NCBI GenBank assembly: GCA_021186555.1
Contig: JAJKFL010000007.1
Span: 25,425,177 to 25,489,176, forward strand
Direction of reading: 5' to 3'
DNA length: 64,000 nt
From: Reticulitermes speratus
Taxonomy: Eukaryota; Arthropoda; Insecta; Blattodea; Rhinotermitidae
A model generated the notes under the pieces. The model was not told the origin of the DNA, did not search any database, and worked only from the letters and a program-made list of their open reading frames with translations. Each line of letters starts with the position of its first letter. Positions within the stretch are counted from its first letter, which is position 1. Below, in pieces: positions 32,453 through 43,544 of this stretch. A program made the translations under genes and the position numbers.

Positions 32453-32800
32453 CAAAGTTTTGTACACAGACTTTACATCTGTTGTTCAATTTTAAAAAAG
32501 TACATCCACATAAAGGTAAAATGAATCTTAATTCCCAATGGATTTAGGTATTGTTTCTTTCAGCTGTAAAATCCTTGGGAATGTGTTTATATAAAAGGTT
32601 AAAATTACATATTTGCTGTTTATAACTTATATATAACAGCAAATATGTAATTTTAACATTTATATAAACACATTCCCAAGGATTTTACAGCTGAAAGAAA
32701 TAATACCTAAATCCATTGGGAACTAAGATTCATTTTAACTTTATGTGGATGGACTTTTTTAAAATTGAACAACAGATGTAAAGTCTGTAAAAAAACTTTG

Positions 32801-32845
32801 ACCCCCAGAAGATGGCCTGTTATAGGCCGAAACATATGTACGGGT
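32801..32845 (+). ncRNA. Hammerhead ribozyme motif, right arm
   Basis: Mirror of 32408-32452 on the plus strand, with CAGAAGA at 32806-32812 (U-to-A in the core) and one broken stem I pair (C at 32841). Stem II GGCCT/AGGCC and GAAAC are kept. The same U-to-A core change occurs in the right arm at 15675, so the two arms differ in likely activity. Confidence 0.8.
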
Positions 32846-32994
32846 GATTGACTTGGCTATAAGAATATAGTGCACATGTTGGTTTAATAAAACTTTTAAT
32901 TATGTGAATGTATTTGTATGTGCAAGTTGCTGGCTTTATTAAATGAATGAAAATGAAAACCAGTAAGGGACGTACAGCTGCAAAAATGCATTCC

Positions 32995-33050
32995 TTTATT
33001 TATTTATTTATTCGTTTATTCATTCGTTCATTCATTCATCTACCTACAGT
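32995..33050. repeat. (TTTA)n and (TTCA)n microsatellites
   Basis: TTTATTTATTTATTTATTCG followed by TTCATTCATTC. Confidence 0.8.
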
Positions 33051-33109
33051 CTAGTTTGCTCATGCCTTCCCTATCTCTAATACTTCCATTTTAACTCTAT
33101 CTGCTTATG

Positions 33110-33280
33110 CATGTTTGTTTATTTTCTTTTTTCTTTCCCTGCTTCTTTTTTCTTGTCTCAACTCCCGTCGTTTTCTTTCCTTCGTACAATACATTAATTC
33201 ATTCTCCTTTTTCTCATTCTATCCACCTCCCTTCCTTTTCCTTCTTTCGTTCTTTCTTTCTTTCTTTCTTTCCCTTCTCC
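33110..33280. repeat. Pyrimidine-rich stretch with (TTTC)n
   Basis: Strongly biased to T and C, ending in TTTCTTTCTTTC units. The 120-residue plus frame (FSFFFPCFFFLV...) is a compositional artefact. Confidence 0.8.
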
Positions 33281-33975
33281 TACAGTGGCACACAAACAAT
33301 CAGTAATGTTACTCCATCACCCACGTCACGACGCAGACAGACGTTATCTTTTCTAAATATGCAACAATTAAGAGAAGCAATTTTAATAACTTACCACCTG
33401 AAACGTTTTCCATGTTACCTGTTCATCTCTGTGTTTGTTAATGTAACATATCCCAACCGCCTTCCATAAAAACGTTTTTAATGTCTATCTCTCTGTCCAT
33501 CTGCGTTATCTTCATCACCGACGTTTATCCACTGACTGATCGGTAGGTTATTAAGTAACCAATGGGACTAAAAGCAGTGAAGTGATGTTTGAAACGTTAT
33601 GAAACATTCACTCCACACAGGCCTACATCACTCCCTCCCTCACTCACTCATTCACTCTCACTCACTCACGTGAAATTCCACAATGTTCAGTTCTGGGGCA
33701 GTTGTTAGTGAATGTGCTTTTATTGATTAGCTATGTACACTCAGTATCAGCTGATCCAATGATGTACCTTTCTTAAATGAAATTCAAATTATTCGTGCTA
33801 CAGTTTCATGACTGTTCAAGTCCGATATCAATTCTACATGTATTTAGCGCATGTCTCAATTTCGTAAGGCGTAATGCTACTAGACCCAGTGTTATTTCCT
33901 TTACTACTAAAACAAATTATGTGAGTAAAGACTTCGTGAATTATGCAGCCTCTAACTTCGTACTGATTTCACTAA

Positions 33976-34195
33976 CCTTTCAAAGCCCACGGGTTAGATG
34001 CAACAACAGGTCTAACTTTCAAAAATTGTACATTCTGCCCACACTGTATGTGATTAGTATTTATATCAGAACAAACTGTGATTTTTGCCCTGTATATCGT
34101 AAATTGATCAGTTTTATAACCGAGATGAAAAGAGTTTACTGCGCGGTACGAACTGGGTCTTGAAATAAAGCAGTTTACGCTTCGTGTTCAAAGAG
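33976..34195. mobile_element. MITE family H, piggyBac-like ends
   Basis: Same sequence as 44802-45028 with moderate divergence: shared phrases TTCTGCCCACACTGT, AACCGAGATGAAAA and GCGCGGTACGAACTGGGTCT. The ends read CTAACCTTTCAAAG at left and TTCAAAGAGTTAA at right, consistent with a TTAA target and CCYTTTGAA inverted termini. No coding capacity. Confidence 0.65.
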
Positions 34196-34234
34196 TTAAG
34201 CACTGTGCAGCAAACACTGACAGGATAAAGGTAC

Positions 34235-34440
34235 AGCTGTCCTTGTGCACCCATGAAGGCATGTGGCGGAGGGGGGAGTGGAGGCAGAACACTTATTCTT
34301 AAACTCAGCACTAGAAGGACGTGAGCGGTCATATTCACATCCCGGCCGCTTCTCCCCCCCCCCCCTCTCGCGGGAATAGCCCTCAATATTGCACATTGTG
34401 AATTATAGCCACAAAACCATCCGTGTAACCAAGGTTCAAA
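34235..34440 (-). mobile_element. SINE family B, diverged, with C run
   Basis: Minus strand, family B order (CACCCATGAAGGCATGTGGC, GGAGTGGAGGCAG, CATATTCACATCCCGGCCGC as read on plus). A run of C at 34356-34366 replaces the CCCCCGGGAAAGAG block. Confidence 0.7.
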
Positions 34441-35116
34441 CACGAGAACCCAGAGAAATTACTCAAATTACGTTTCTCAAACGACACGACTGACAGTAAA
34501 CGTCCCTTACAACCAACGATATCAGCCACATTACTCTACGCAGCAATGCGTTCCATTACACGTTAGATAGCAAATTTAATACATGCCTTTTATTGGTTTC
34601 GGGATCAATCCAGTATTTAAAAAATTAAAAGACTCCCGCAGCTAAAAAAAGGTGGCTGGCAAACACAGGTTCAGGACATTACATTACGCGGCAAGTATGC
34701 TCTGTCCTAACATGTTTAATTGCCACACACGACGGCCCACTGGCCAGTAGTTACCAGGCGGGTCATAAAGCTCTATGTCACAGTCCTCGCATTCCTGTGG
34801 GAAATCTATGAGCAGCCTCATATTTAGGGATGAGATACGAGGGTGGATCGATCCCGGGTATGATTAGGGATTCTTTTACCCTCCAATTTGCTGGGCCTAT
34901 CCACCCCATTTGCTCCAAATGTGCCCTGAAGCACAGTAAAAACGGAAGCAGTGCTGAAGGAAATACTGAAAAATAGGAAAAAATAGAGAGATAGAGAAAT
35001 AAAGAATGAAATAAGGAAAGATAAATTAAAAAGAGATTCAAATCTAAAGGTCTGTAATCAAGGTGTTCTGTTAAAGTGACGCATACGTTGGGTATTCTCC
35101 AGCTCCTTGTTTTCGG
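34441..35116. other. No recognisable gene
   Basis: Purine-rich patch at 34960-35040. The minus frame 34778-35140 is compositional. Nothing else. Confidence 0.4.
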
Positions 35117-35120
35117 TAAA

Positions 35121-35167
35121 AACAAATAACGTTTCGGCAACTAGTTCTGGTTCCATCATCAGGTAAA
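35121..35167 (-). ncRNA. Hammerhead-like motif, stem I unpaired
   Basis: Minus strand CTGATGA (35156-35162), bulged stem II (GGAAC/GTTGCC), GAAA, ACGT palindrome and U-U. The stem I flanks (TTTAC and ATTTG) do not pair. About 20 bp to the right, TATATACCGTGCATTTTATC (35193-35212) is the terminal motif of the palindrome family, so a decayed element lies here. Confidence 0.55.
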
Positions 35168-35215
35168 AAGTGTGAAACGTATTTTTATATTATATATACC
35201 GTGCATTTTATCATA

Positions 35216-36079
35216 AATATTAGATATCGGATGCAAGACACGTACTTTGCTGGCTCCATCAGATGATAATAATCGAGGGATATAGATAACATCCAAAATC
35301 TTGTTTTAACTAAAACAATGCAGTGGAAAACGTTTAAAACATGTACCAGAAACGAAGATGTACGAAGAGAAACATTAACAAGAAGGAGCAAAAAGAAGGC
35401 TGTAATTAAAACATGGGCAGAAGAAACAAGGGTGGAAAGAAATAAAGATAATAAAATACACGTACATGAATAAGAAACAGAGAAAAGAGACGACGGATGT
35501 AAGGCGGTCCTTCCCTTCCCGCCGTCTAAACGTAAAAACAGCTCTGCTGCAGCAGTCAAGTTGACTGCGTCAGCAATATTGTTCCCCTCCACATCACATT
35601 AGACTTGCTTGAGGCAGCAAGACCCTGTGGGTAGAAATGGAAGGAACCCGTGGCCACCCAGCCTGATCCTCCCTCTCATCCGGACCTTGTCTCCTATATT
35701 TCATCATCACCGTATCGATTGGAGCGGCCATACGAATGAATACCCTCCTGCCACCCTGCCACACTCGACAGCTCTCCCCGAAATGTTTTGCGGAAGCCCG
35801 AACCAAAATCCCTGCAAATAGCAACCAAGCTGTGATGAATAGGGCCATGTTAAAATATCAATAGGGGATTCAAACGGAATGCAAATTTCGATGAGGACAA
35901 GAATGCCCTGATACAACACACATCACCTCTCAGGTTGTCCACATTTCTGTGTTGTAATTGCGAGATTTGTAGCGTGGAACGCGAGACTTCGACCACAAAA
36001 GGATAATACTTTAAAAGATTAAGCGTTAACTGGTGGGGAAACGACGAAACATGTATACGGGAGGATATTTTTAAAATGA
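35216..36079. other. No recognisable gene
   Basis: Frames 35185-35592 and 35594-35919 show no domain. CGACGAAACATGTATACGGG at 36043 recalls the hammerhead 3' half without a core. Nothing else. Confidence 0.4.
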
Positions 36080-36275
36080 ATCTTAAACAGGGACAGGATG
36101 GAATGGACTGGATTCATCTGGCTCATGACACAGACCAGTGGCGGGCTCTTGTGAACACATTAATGAAACTTCCAAGTTCCATAAAATGCAGTGAATTCCT
36201 TGAATGGCTCAGGGAATACCAACTTCTCAAGAAGGGCTCTTGTCTACGGAGTTCATTAGGAGTTACATGTTAATG
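36080..36275 (+). mobile_element. LINE 3' end, (GTTA)n-tail type, coding remnant
   Basis: The plus frame reads GQDGMDWIHLAHDTDQWRAL, VNTLMKLPSSIKCSEFLEWL, REYQLLKKGSC. This is the extreme C-terminus and 3' UTR translation of the same LINE as 9254-9786 (whose minus strand ends [10 protein letters not shown]). The tail itself is not seen. Confidence 0.75.
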
Positions 36276-36349
36276 AGCTGAGAAAACAGGATTATTTTCT
36301 TCATTTAGATTTTAGCTATTTAATTACGCTGCTCTAACTACGTTAACCC

Positions 36350-36425
36350 AATTCTCGAACATCCTCAGCCTGTGTTCTTTCCTTAACATGACAGACCCTA
36401 AATGCCCATTAAAAACAACTCGATA
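36350..36425 (-). mobile_element. LINE remnant, HRLRVFE region
   Basis: CCAATTCTCGAACATCCTCA and CAGCCTGTGTTCTTTCCTTA on the plus strand correspond to the reverse complement of the VFEN-HRLREE segment of the 9254-type LINE. Confidence 0.55.
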
Positions 36426-36589
36426 CAGCAAATATTTAAACGAAATACCAGGACAACTGTTATCTAATTCTGTGAAATGCGATGTACGTGGCGTTATAAA
36501 CAAACTTCTGTCACAAATGCATCTACATTAAGATAAACGAGGCGCGAAAGTAACACTCCGCTAATTTCGAGAATGTTCAACTCCGTCGA

Positions 36590-36860
36590 CTGTTGCTCGG
36601 TGCAGCCTCATCATTTAGCAGTAACTAATTCTCTCGAGAAGAGTCCGTCAAGAGAAGCGAATATCTGCTCATTTGGCGAAGAAATTCCCCCACCTCGTAT
36701 GACACATGGACGTAAATAGCCGTACTTACGACGAACTACCGTCACACCTTACCTTCACATTCTCGTATCTGACTTCTTTAAAGATCTGTCTGAATATTAT
36801 CTTCCCATTTACAACTGTGTATCCCACGCGACCTCGCCCGTCCTAGTAAAATACAGAATT
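36590..36860 (-). mobile_element. LINE remnant, strongly diverged
   Basis: GGCGAAGAAATTCCCCCACC and TTAAAGATCTGTCTGAATAT are in the order of the 9254-type LINE 3' region, but identity is low. Confidence 0.35.
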
Positions 36861-37401
36861 TAACTCATTCTTACAATCAACACGAAGATCTCTGTGACGG
36901 CCAATACGGCCACGAACCTTACTGTGTGTTTCGGCAACTGCTCAACTGCACATGCGCACTGCCTGTACGCCATAAACACTTTCACGTACCTGAATGTTCC
37001 GACCAATGACTTTCGGTATAACTTCCGTTCAGCGACACCAGGCTCCCACACTGCCGGACGGACTTATACTGCATGTTCTGGATATTGAATTACAAATTTA
37101 TGAGTCCCACGAAACCAAATTACGGTGCCATGACAAATGAAAGTGTCATGAAGTAATCAGGACGGAGTGGTGGGTCACCTGTATGGGTTTTATTACAGGC
37201 TGCGTTATGGACCCTTCACAGCATCCTCGGATCGCAGCTGATGGACCGCGACACATATCCGACACACAACAGAGCCATTTATCGACTGACATTAAAGTCT
37301 GTCCTATTTTTACGATCCATGATCCGTGCACTGATCAGATACAATAGTGTGGTACCAACAGATGCACACAAGTATGCTAAAATTAGTTTTATACACACAT
37401 T

Positions 37402-37448
37402 GAACTCCTACATGCTTCGGCCAACCATGTGACCATCTTCAGGGATAT
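37402..37448 (-). ncRNA. Hammerhead motif with GAAG variant, left arm
   Basis: Minus: CTGAAGA, stem II GGTC/GGCC, then GAAG instead of GAAA, GCATGT, U-A. Stem I has about three pairs (TCC/GGA). The right arm (37927-37972) shares the same GAAG change, so the defect predates or was copied between the arms. Confidence 0.65.
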
Positions 37449-37636
37449 AAAATACAAGGTTAGATAGATTAATAGTATAAAATTAAATTATAAAAGTATC
37501 ACAAGCAATGCAAGGGTGTAATTAATATCATATGAACGAAAGTATTGGTTAATGTGATTGTCATTACACCTTTGCATTGGTTCTGATACTTTCATAATTT
37601 CATTTTATGCTTTTAATCTATCTAACCTTGTACTTT

Positions 37637-37914
37637 GCCGATCCCAGTGGCTGTGCGGTCTAAGGCGTGGGTCTTCGGCCGCTCGCTTATAGGATCGTGG
37701 GTTCGAATCCCACCGGGGGCATGTATGTCTGTCTCTTGTGAGTGTTGTGTGTTGTCAGGTAGAGGTCTCTGCGACGAGCTGGTCCCTCGTCCAGAGGAGT
37801 CCTACCGACTGTGGTGTGTCTCAAATATGTGTGACCATGAAACCTCGACGAAACGAGGAGGCCCAGGCCCATATAGGGCTGTCGAGCTATACAAAAAAAA
37901 AAAAAAAAAAAAAC
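37637..37914 (+). mobile_element. SINE family A nested in a palindrome
   Basis: CCTTGTACTTT flanks both sides (37626-37636, 37915-37925). Head GCCGATCCCAGTGGCTGTGC, B box GGGTTCGAATCCCACC, 3' end AGGCCCATATAGGGCTGTCG followed by about 20 A. The CCCATATAGGG 3' variant is shared with the copies at 44432 and 52269. Confidence 0.96.
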
Positions 37915-37926
37915 CCTTGTACTTTA

Positions 37927-37972
37927 TATCCCTTAAGATGGTCCACATGGTTGGCCGAAGCATGTAGGAGTT
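37927..37972 (+). ncRNA. Hammerhead motif with GAAG variant, right arm
   Basis: CTTAAGA core (G-to-U), stem II GGTC/GGCC, GAAG, GCATGT, U-A, GGAGTT. Doubly defective. Confidence 0.6.
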
Positions 37973-38030
37973 CAACGTGTGTATAAACCTAATTTTAGCA
38001 TATTGTGTGCATTTGTTGGTACCATTATTG

Positions 38031-38489
38031 TATATATTTGTGGTACCTGTTTGGTACTGTGATTTGAATTTTCTACTGTGACGCTGTCCACTGTATGGCC
38101 AGAACTACGAACGGCATTATGGAAGCGCCATCAGTATGGCCAACATTCTGGAACGGACCAAGACTGAGGAAGCAAGTTCAAACACTCCTTAAAACGGGGG
38201 CACAGTGCTCGGCAATACGTTGGTAATTTACACCCCAACAGACAAATGACACAGCACAAAGAACTCTCTCATTAATTTACACATTTCGCAGAATTCAAGA
38301 GGAACGTTGTCTACACCACATCCATTACGCTCTGTGGAAGACGTGATTAAGCTATAAGACTGTAAACTTGACACAGTGACAGCACACAAAGAATTCCGAG
38401 GTGTGCCGAAAAAATTCCACGTATGTGTTTAGCATCGTTTCACATCATGCCATTCATCGTATTTGTCATTATGACGCCACTATCAAGAG
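38031..38489. other. No recognisable feature
   Basis: Nothing supported. Confidence 0.4.
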
Positions 38490-38543
38490 CGTTGTAAACG
38501 ACTGCAAATGTCGAGTATCGACATTTGCAGTCGATTACAATCG
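38490..38543. repeat. Hairpin with 16-bp perfect arms
   Basis: CGACTGCAAATGTCGA at 38499-38514 is perfectly inverted at 38518-38533 across a GTA loop. Pairing extends imperfectly outward (CGTTGTAAA against TTACAATCG). Confidence 0.85.
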
Positions 38544-38654
38544 CTTACGACATTCAATGATGACCGAGTGTAAACCTGTTGCTAAGGTACAGATCGCGAT
38601 TTCATAATATTCACGCGTTATTCCACCGAAACACTGTAACGAGTTGCAAATTAT

Positions 38655-38712
38655 CGTAATAAACGATAGTAATCGACAATAATCGATAGTAATCGACAAT
38701 AATCGATAGCAT
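38655..38712. repeat. Tandem 20-bp repeat (AATAATCGATAGTAATCGAC)n
   Basis: About three units of a 20-bp motif itself made of ATCGA-type subrepeats. Confidence 0.8.
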
Positions 38713-38984
38713 TCCGACAGAATCGAAACAAATCAATAAAAATAACACATGTAGATGGCAATATTCTTAACAGATTAGATTAACGCTAGGGGTTTCCACA
38801 GAAACGACGAACGGATTGACGCCAGAGATTGGTTTCACTGTTCTCTACGGTTTACCGCGTTTCGGTGTAGCAGCGCGTGAATAATATGGCGCTCCGTCGT
38901 ATGACGCGCACATGGGTAGTAATAAAAGAACTATGCGCGTTACATGTACATTCCAACATTTACTGCCCATCTACGTGGTGCAGT

Positions 38985-39080
38985 ACATTCATTTTTCATG
39001 GCAGTAAACGTGGATTAGGAATTTCCCGTTGTTATGGGACTCGAAGGTTCATTACCGTACTTAGAAAAGCCAGCCAGCAC
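38985..39080 (-). mobile_element. LINE remnant, (GTTA)n-tail type
   Basis: GGAATTTCCCGTTGTTATGG and ACTCGAAGGTTCATTACCGT correspond to the 3' UTR of the 9254-type LINE. Only about 90 bp is left. Confidence 0.6.
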
Positions 39081-40200
39081 GCTCACATATTATTTCATCT
39101 AATCAACACGTCAGAAATTTAGTACGGTGACCACAGAAATGTAGTTTAACAGTACAAGGAAGGAATCAGAACTGACGAACTAGAGCTATCGATGTTTCTT
39201 ACTGCAGGGGCATAAGACCCGGCAATGAATGGACAAGTGCCAGTGTTAACACAGGCAGAATTCAACGTCAGCTGAACATGCACATGAACAGTTGAATGCA
39301 AACTGTATATGGAAATCGGACAGGTGAGGTTATCGATTTCATAAGACCACCATCCCCTACTGATATCTGTAATTCTACCCCCCGGCTCTGCGCTCGCAAC
39401 CCTATTAGAGACCCCAGTCCTCGCTCTATGAAGTCATTCAGCCAACGCACAGACTGAGCCTTCAGCCACTCTGACCCCCGTACTTAATGCGATGCATCTG
39501 CGAGCCTCAGTCGACCAAAGGTACAATTAATACCTCCTGCAACCTCCCACCTCTCCCAGCCCACGTATCACCCTACAGTTCGATATCCAAGTCTTATAAT
39601 GGATACCTCTAGCTACTACGTAACCTATCTTTCTGTAAACGTTTAAATGTACATTCATTCCACCGGAAGACTTACAGAACTCTGATACATTTTTACTACA
39701 AGTATACCATCAGTATACCAATGCAGTATATCATCAGCGCGAACAAGACAATATTTAAACATTTCGCTCTCAACGTGATTATTATATAATTCCAATGATC
39801 TTCCTACAACTGGATCTATAATCTGACGGGATAACAATACTCATGTGTAAAACATGGTGTATTCGGTTACATTAGAAAAACTTCAGAAGAACCTGTAATT
39901 CCCACCTATAGACATGACCTTCACAGATAACCATGCAACTGATCCTTCCGTACTTAAAACACAGGAGAATATTATGAAATCACACTTTCACTGAATATTC
40001 GCACCATACGTTTGAAAAGCTTTTGAAAAACAGCTGGATTACTTTTATCGGCCAAGTAAGACGCTGCAATGACGACCGAAGCATTGGTAACTCTTAACTG
40101 CTTTCTAATGGCAGACTGGTATCAAGAATCACTGCCATCTGGCTTAAGCCTCGTCAATTACAAGAACAGACTGGAACTCAATCACAAACGAAAAGCGTCA
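39081..40200. other. No recognisable feature
   Basis: About 1.1 kb with no repeat or coding signal that I can support. Confidence 0.4.
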
Positions 40201-40214
40201 TATATTCATTTAAA

Positions 40215-40257
40215 AGTTGGCTGTTTCGGGCAGCAAGTGCCATCATCAGACCGTTCA
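40215..40257 (-). ncRNA. Degenerate hammerhead-like motif
   Basis: Minus strand: CTGATGA, stem II GGCA/TGCC and GAAAC are present in order, but the U-H site and stem III are replaced by AGCCAAC, and stem I does not pair. Core half intact, cleavage half lost. Confidence 0.5.
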
Positions 40258-41965
40258 TACAACACACAAAAATAATAGTGAATTAAGCACTAGATATAAA
40301 TGAGTAAATTACTGTAGGCCTTATTGCGTTTGGTCGAAAACCAACTAACGAATTATTGCACAAACGAAATGAATGTCAGACTTGAAAAGTTTGAGTACAG
40401 AATGGCCCAAAAGTCGTAGTCACTGGAATACAGCGGATTTTGCACGTGACATTAATAATGAAGTTACCGGAGTATTCAGCCCGTACGTCACTGTTGTTTA
40501 TTCCCTACGCTACCCCCAGCTACCCGTAAAAAAAAAAAACGAAAAGCGCTTGTGGGACGCCCTACACAGACGCAATTCACGTTCATTTTGTCACAATATC
40601 TGAAACAAAATGCACTTTTCACGCAATTAACTGAGCTACCCTGCTCACCCATACAACTCTCAGAAGGATCACGGGAAAACAAATTTTGTACTCCAAATGC
40701 ATGACGTCATAACATGTCACTGTCACATTAAAATTACGGACATAGAAATCCGATCACAGACCTGTATAAACTGTCAGGAATAATTCTGCATGACAGTACG
40801 CTCTCGGTAACAAGGAATTTTACAGCGTAGATATATTGTAACCGGACGTCCCTTGTCAGGCTTGGTTCGAGTCCAGCCTACGAAACTCTGCGAAAAGAAT
40901 AACGGTGTGGCGAAGGGTTCGAGTCCCTCACCCCACTAAACAAAAGGACGGAAACCCTGTGGAGAGGGAAGCAGTGATTTAAAAAATAGAGGTATCAGCA
41001 GGGAACATGGCCACGCTGTTTACGAGTTCGAGACTTGAGAATGTGATGCTGAATATCATTATCTGCACTAGCCCTCGCAGCTGCGTTAATTAGGGATTGG
41101 CACGGAGTAGTGTCATAAAACCATTGCAAGAAGGAAGGAAAGGGCTACCCCTTCTTCTTGGCATTCACAGAACCAAAAGGAAGGCGACTAAACGCACTCA
41201 CAAAAGGAAATGCTTTAAGGGGGTGGATGGTGAACGGACCCCAGGATAGGAGGCAGTTCGATGTACGATCAAAGAGTGAGCGGTCAGAAACTGTAAGTGC
41301 TGTCATAAGTAGTACATGATGTTATGATCAGAATAAAGATATGCTTTTACATCAACCAGTAGATTCGATGAACACACCCCTGTATTATCCTTGAGATTGT
41401 CTCAACCACAAAGAGTTAGTTCGGTGATAATACATTCCCAACACAGGGCCTTTCTGCTCACTGATATAGACATACATCAAAATAAGAAACTAAATTAACT
41501 CTTACGAACAAAACGATCCAGCAAGTACAGCATGCCGTTTCTGTAGAGAATCTAAAACAGCTGATTTTTGGTTTTTATATTGTGTTTCACGGATACTCGC
41601 CATTTCTTCATACACCAACACAACGGTATGACGTTACCTTAAGAACAAAAACCCGAAGCTGAATTCGAAAGCGACAGAACAGATCCAAGCCCGAACCAAT
41701 TCAGTCGAATCTCGCTCAAGTCCGTGGCAAATCACTTGAATGATAAAGTTACCCCATCGGTAATATACGGAAGTCAACAGGTTTTCCAAACACTGAAGCC
41801 ACTGATAAATTCTAGGCGCGAGATGGGTGACATGAAGCAAGTTGCATAAACACTTTGCATACAGTGTAAGGTAAAAAAAAAACTGCATAATGTTGCTGAA
41901 AATATTAAGCGCCACAATACAAAATACCAAGTATAGCCCAGCATTTCCCACTGAAGTTATTACTA
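40258..41965. other. No recognisable gene
   Basis: Contains two B-box-like motifs (GGTTCGAGTCC near 40863 and 40918) without a foldable tRNA around either. The minus frame 41634-41951 shows no domain. Nothing else. Confidence 0.4.
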
Positions 41966-41967
41966 CG

Positions 41968-42025
41968 GTACATTATTATTATTATTATTTATTATTATTA
42001 TTTTATATTATATTATTATTATACA
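41968..42025. repeat. (ATT)n microsatellite
   Basis: ATT triplets with ATTATATT interruptions. Confidence 0.85.
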
Positions 42026-42054
42026 TAATCTTTAAGCTCAGCTACCCTATTACA

Positions 42055-42318
42055 GGCCTGGACAGGTCATTAGCGCTACAGGAGGTTGAGGCTCCCAGAA
42101 TTTCTAGATAATCGGCACATGAAGGTGATTAGGTAAGTTGTCAGCCCTACGCACCGGCCGCCTTTACCGCCAAGGAGATATCCCCGGTACTCATTTCTGT
42201 TGGAGGCTGAGTCGACTCCAGGGCCACAGTGCGGCTGGAAGGATGAAATCAAAGAAAAATCCCAATGAACCCATCGGGAATCGAAGCTGCGACCTTCCGG
42301 CTTGTGGCGCAGTGATTA
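42055..42318 (-). mobile_element. SINE family B, diverged
   Basis: Minus-strand order of family B: AGGAGGTTGAGGCTCC at the tail side, CTACGCACCGGCCGCCTTTA, GGAGATATCCCCGGTACTCA, GAGGCTGAGTCGACTCCAGG, and a head with GGGAATCGAAGCTGCGACC. Poorly kept A box. Confidence 0.65.
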
Positions 42319-42734
42319 TATACTGTTAGGTACAGTATTTCCACTTTAAGGAGTTTTGCTTTAGTTTTGAGCGATGATTTTTTGTATGTTACCTATACCA
42401 CGCAGTTTCCCCTTGGTGGTCCGGATTCCCGGACCAACCCCCCCCCCCCTCCCCCTATATAGTCCGTATGAACGACGGGCTACTCTATTGGAGATTAAAT
42501 AACTGCGCAATTGACAACATGCATTTCCATACATTACTTATAAAGTATACCGAGAAGACCAGCGATATATGATACGTATTTATGGAACTCGCATACAGGT
42601 TTAATAAATACACAGATAAGTAGTTTATAGGAAGTACGTGTGTTCCTACCTTCTGAAAGCAGGCGTAACTGACCGGACAGCAGTAAGACAAGAGTTTAAT
42701 ACGAAGACCGCTTTACCGATGAGTGCAAGCCAGT

Positions 42735-42930
42735 TTATTTTAAGTGTTTTATTTATGATTCTATTACTGGCAATGATAACAGGGGAAAAACCGAAGGACA
42801 ATACTCGGAGACGAACCTGTCCCACTGCCACTGTGTCCACCACAAATCTCACACGGACGGACCTGGGATCGAACCCGGCACTCCACTGTCAGAGGCCGGC
42901 GAATAACCGCCCGAGCCATGGCACGGTACC
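42735..42930 (-). mobile_element. SINE family C
   Basis: Minus strand: head TGCCATGGCTCGGGCGGTTA, B box GGGTTCGATCCCAGGTC, then TGTGAGATTTGTGGTGGACA and AGTGGCAGTGGGACAGGTTC. Closest to a clean tRNA-like head in this family. Confidence 0.85.
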
Positions 42931-43164
42931 TAGGTCAGGCTCATCAAACTTTAAATCACTTCAGCATACCTCATAAGGGTTAAACCCAACATCGAACAAC
43001 GAACCAGGACATGAGAAAATTCCTCAGAAGTCTGCAGTTATTAAAGTACTCAAATAATCTCTCTAATATAATGTAACACGAAGGTTCACCACAGTTACCA
43101 CAAAAGTTCGCTATTAAAATTATCTCCATATAAACTTTGGCAAACTTGGCTAGTGGATCCACAA

Positions 43165-43544
43165 ACTCAGCTAAAAGAAAATTATGTGCTGGATAATCGA
43201 ATTCCCTGCGTCACATGGGAAGTATGAAGACATACAATTATGTGAAGAAGTCAAGTGTACGTTGCATAGTTGTGGGTACTTGAGGGCTCTGTTAGTATTC
43301 GAGATTAACTTCTTAGAAATGTAACCGATATTTATAAAGAAATTTCATTTAAGGATATCGCAGTGTATTTAGCCAACGGCAATGCTCTGGCATATGGAGG
43401 GAACCCGTAAGAAACAAGAGAAGACTGATGTAAACGTGAAAGGGAAAAAAACGATGGAATGTATTAAATTATCTGCTGCTTTCATTAAATACAACTTTCA
43501 CTGTTATTAACAAGACAGGCAATGTACGTATAACGTAACACTGT
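43165..43544. other. No recognisable feature
   Basis: Nothing supported. Confidence 0.4.

Larger units (their letters stand above)
32319..32898 (+). mobile_element. Large foldback element, hammerheads in both arms
   Basis: A palindrome of about 550 bp (32353-32901), centred near 32627, with arms close to identical over about 270 bp. ATTATGTGTATGT (32306-32318) and ATTATGTGAATGT (32899-32911) form a 13-bp target duplication with one mismatch. The left extension TTCACGTTGTATTCACTGTG carries a variant of the CACCGTGCATTTT motif. Arms begin ATTAAACCAACATGTGCACT. Longest palindrome in the window. Confidence 0.92.
37342..38030. mobile_element. Foldback element with nested SINE A
   Basis: A palindrome whose outer arms contain GGTACCAACAGATGCACACA (left) and TGTGCATTTGTTGGTACC (right). 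Inner arms mirror each other around about 37545. SINE A at 37637-37914 lies inside the right half; removing it and one target copy restores the inverted repeat. Both arms carry a hammerhead with GAAGC in place of GAAAC. Confidence 0.88.

Noticed and set aside
33107-33469. 120-residue frame as a membrane protein
   Set aside because: Pyrimidine bias alone yields F, L and S; no charged loops or conserved segments.
36025-36062. GACGAAACATGTATACGGG as a hammerhead
   Set aside because: Neither CUGANGA nor a stem II or stem I can be paired; CTGGTGG upstream is too distant from the consensus.
40846-40936. Two GGTTCGAGTCC motifs as possible tRNA genes
   Set aside because: No A box at the right distance and no cloverleaf can be drawn around either motif.
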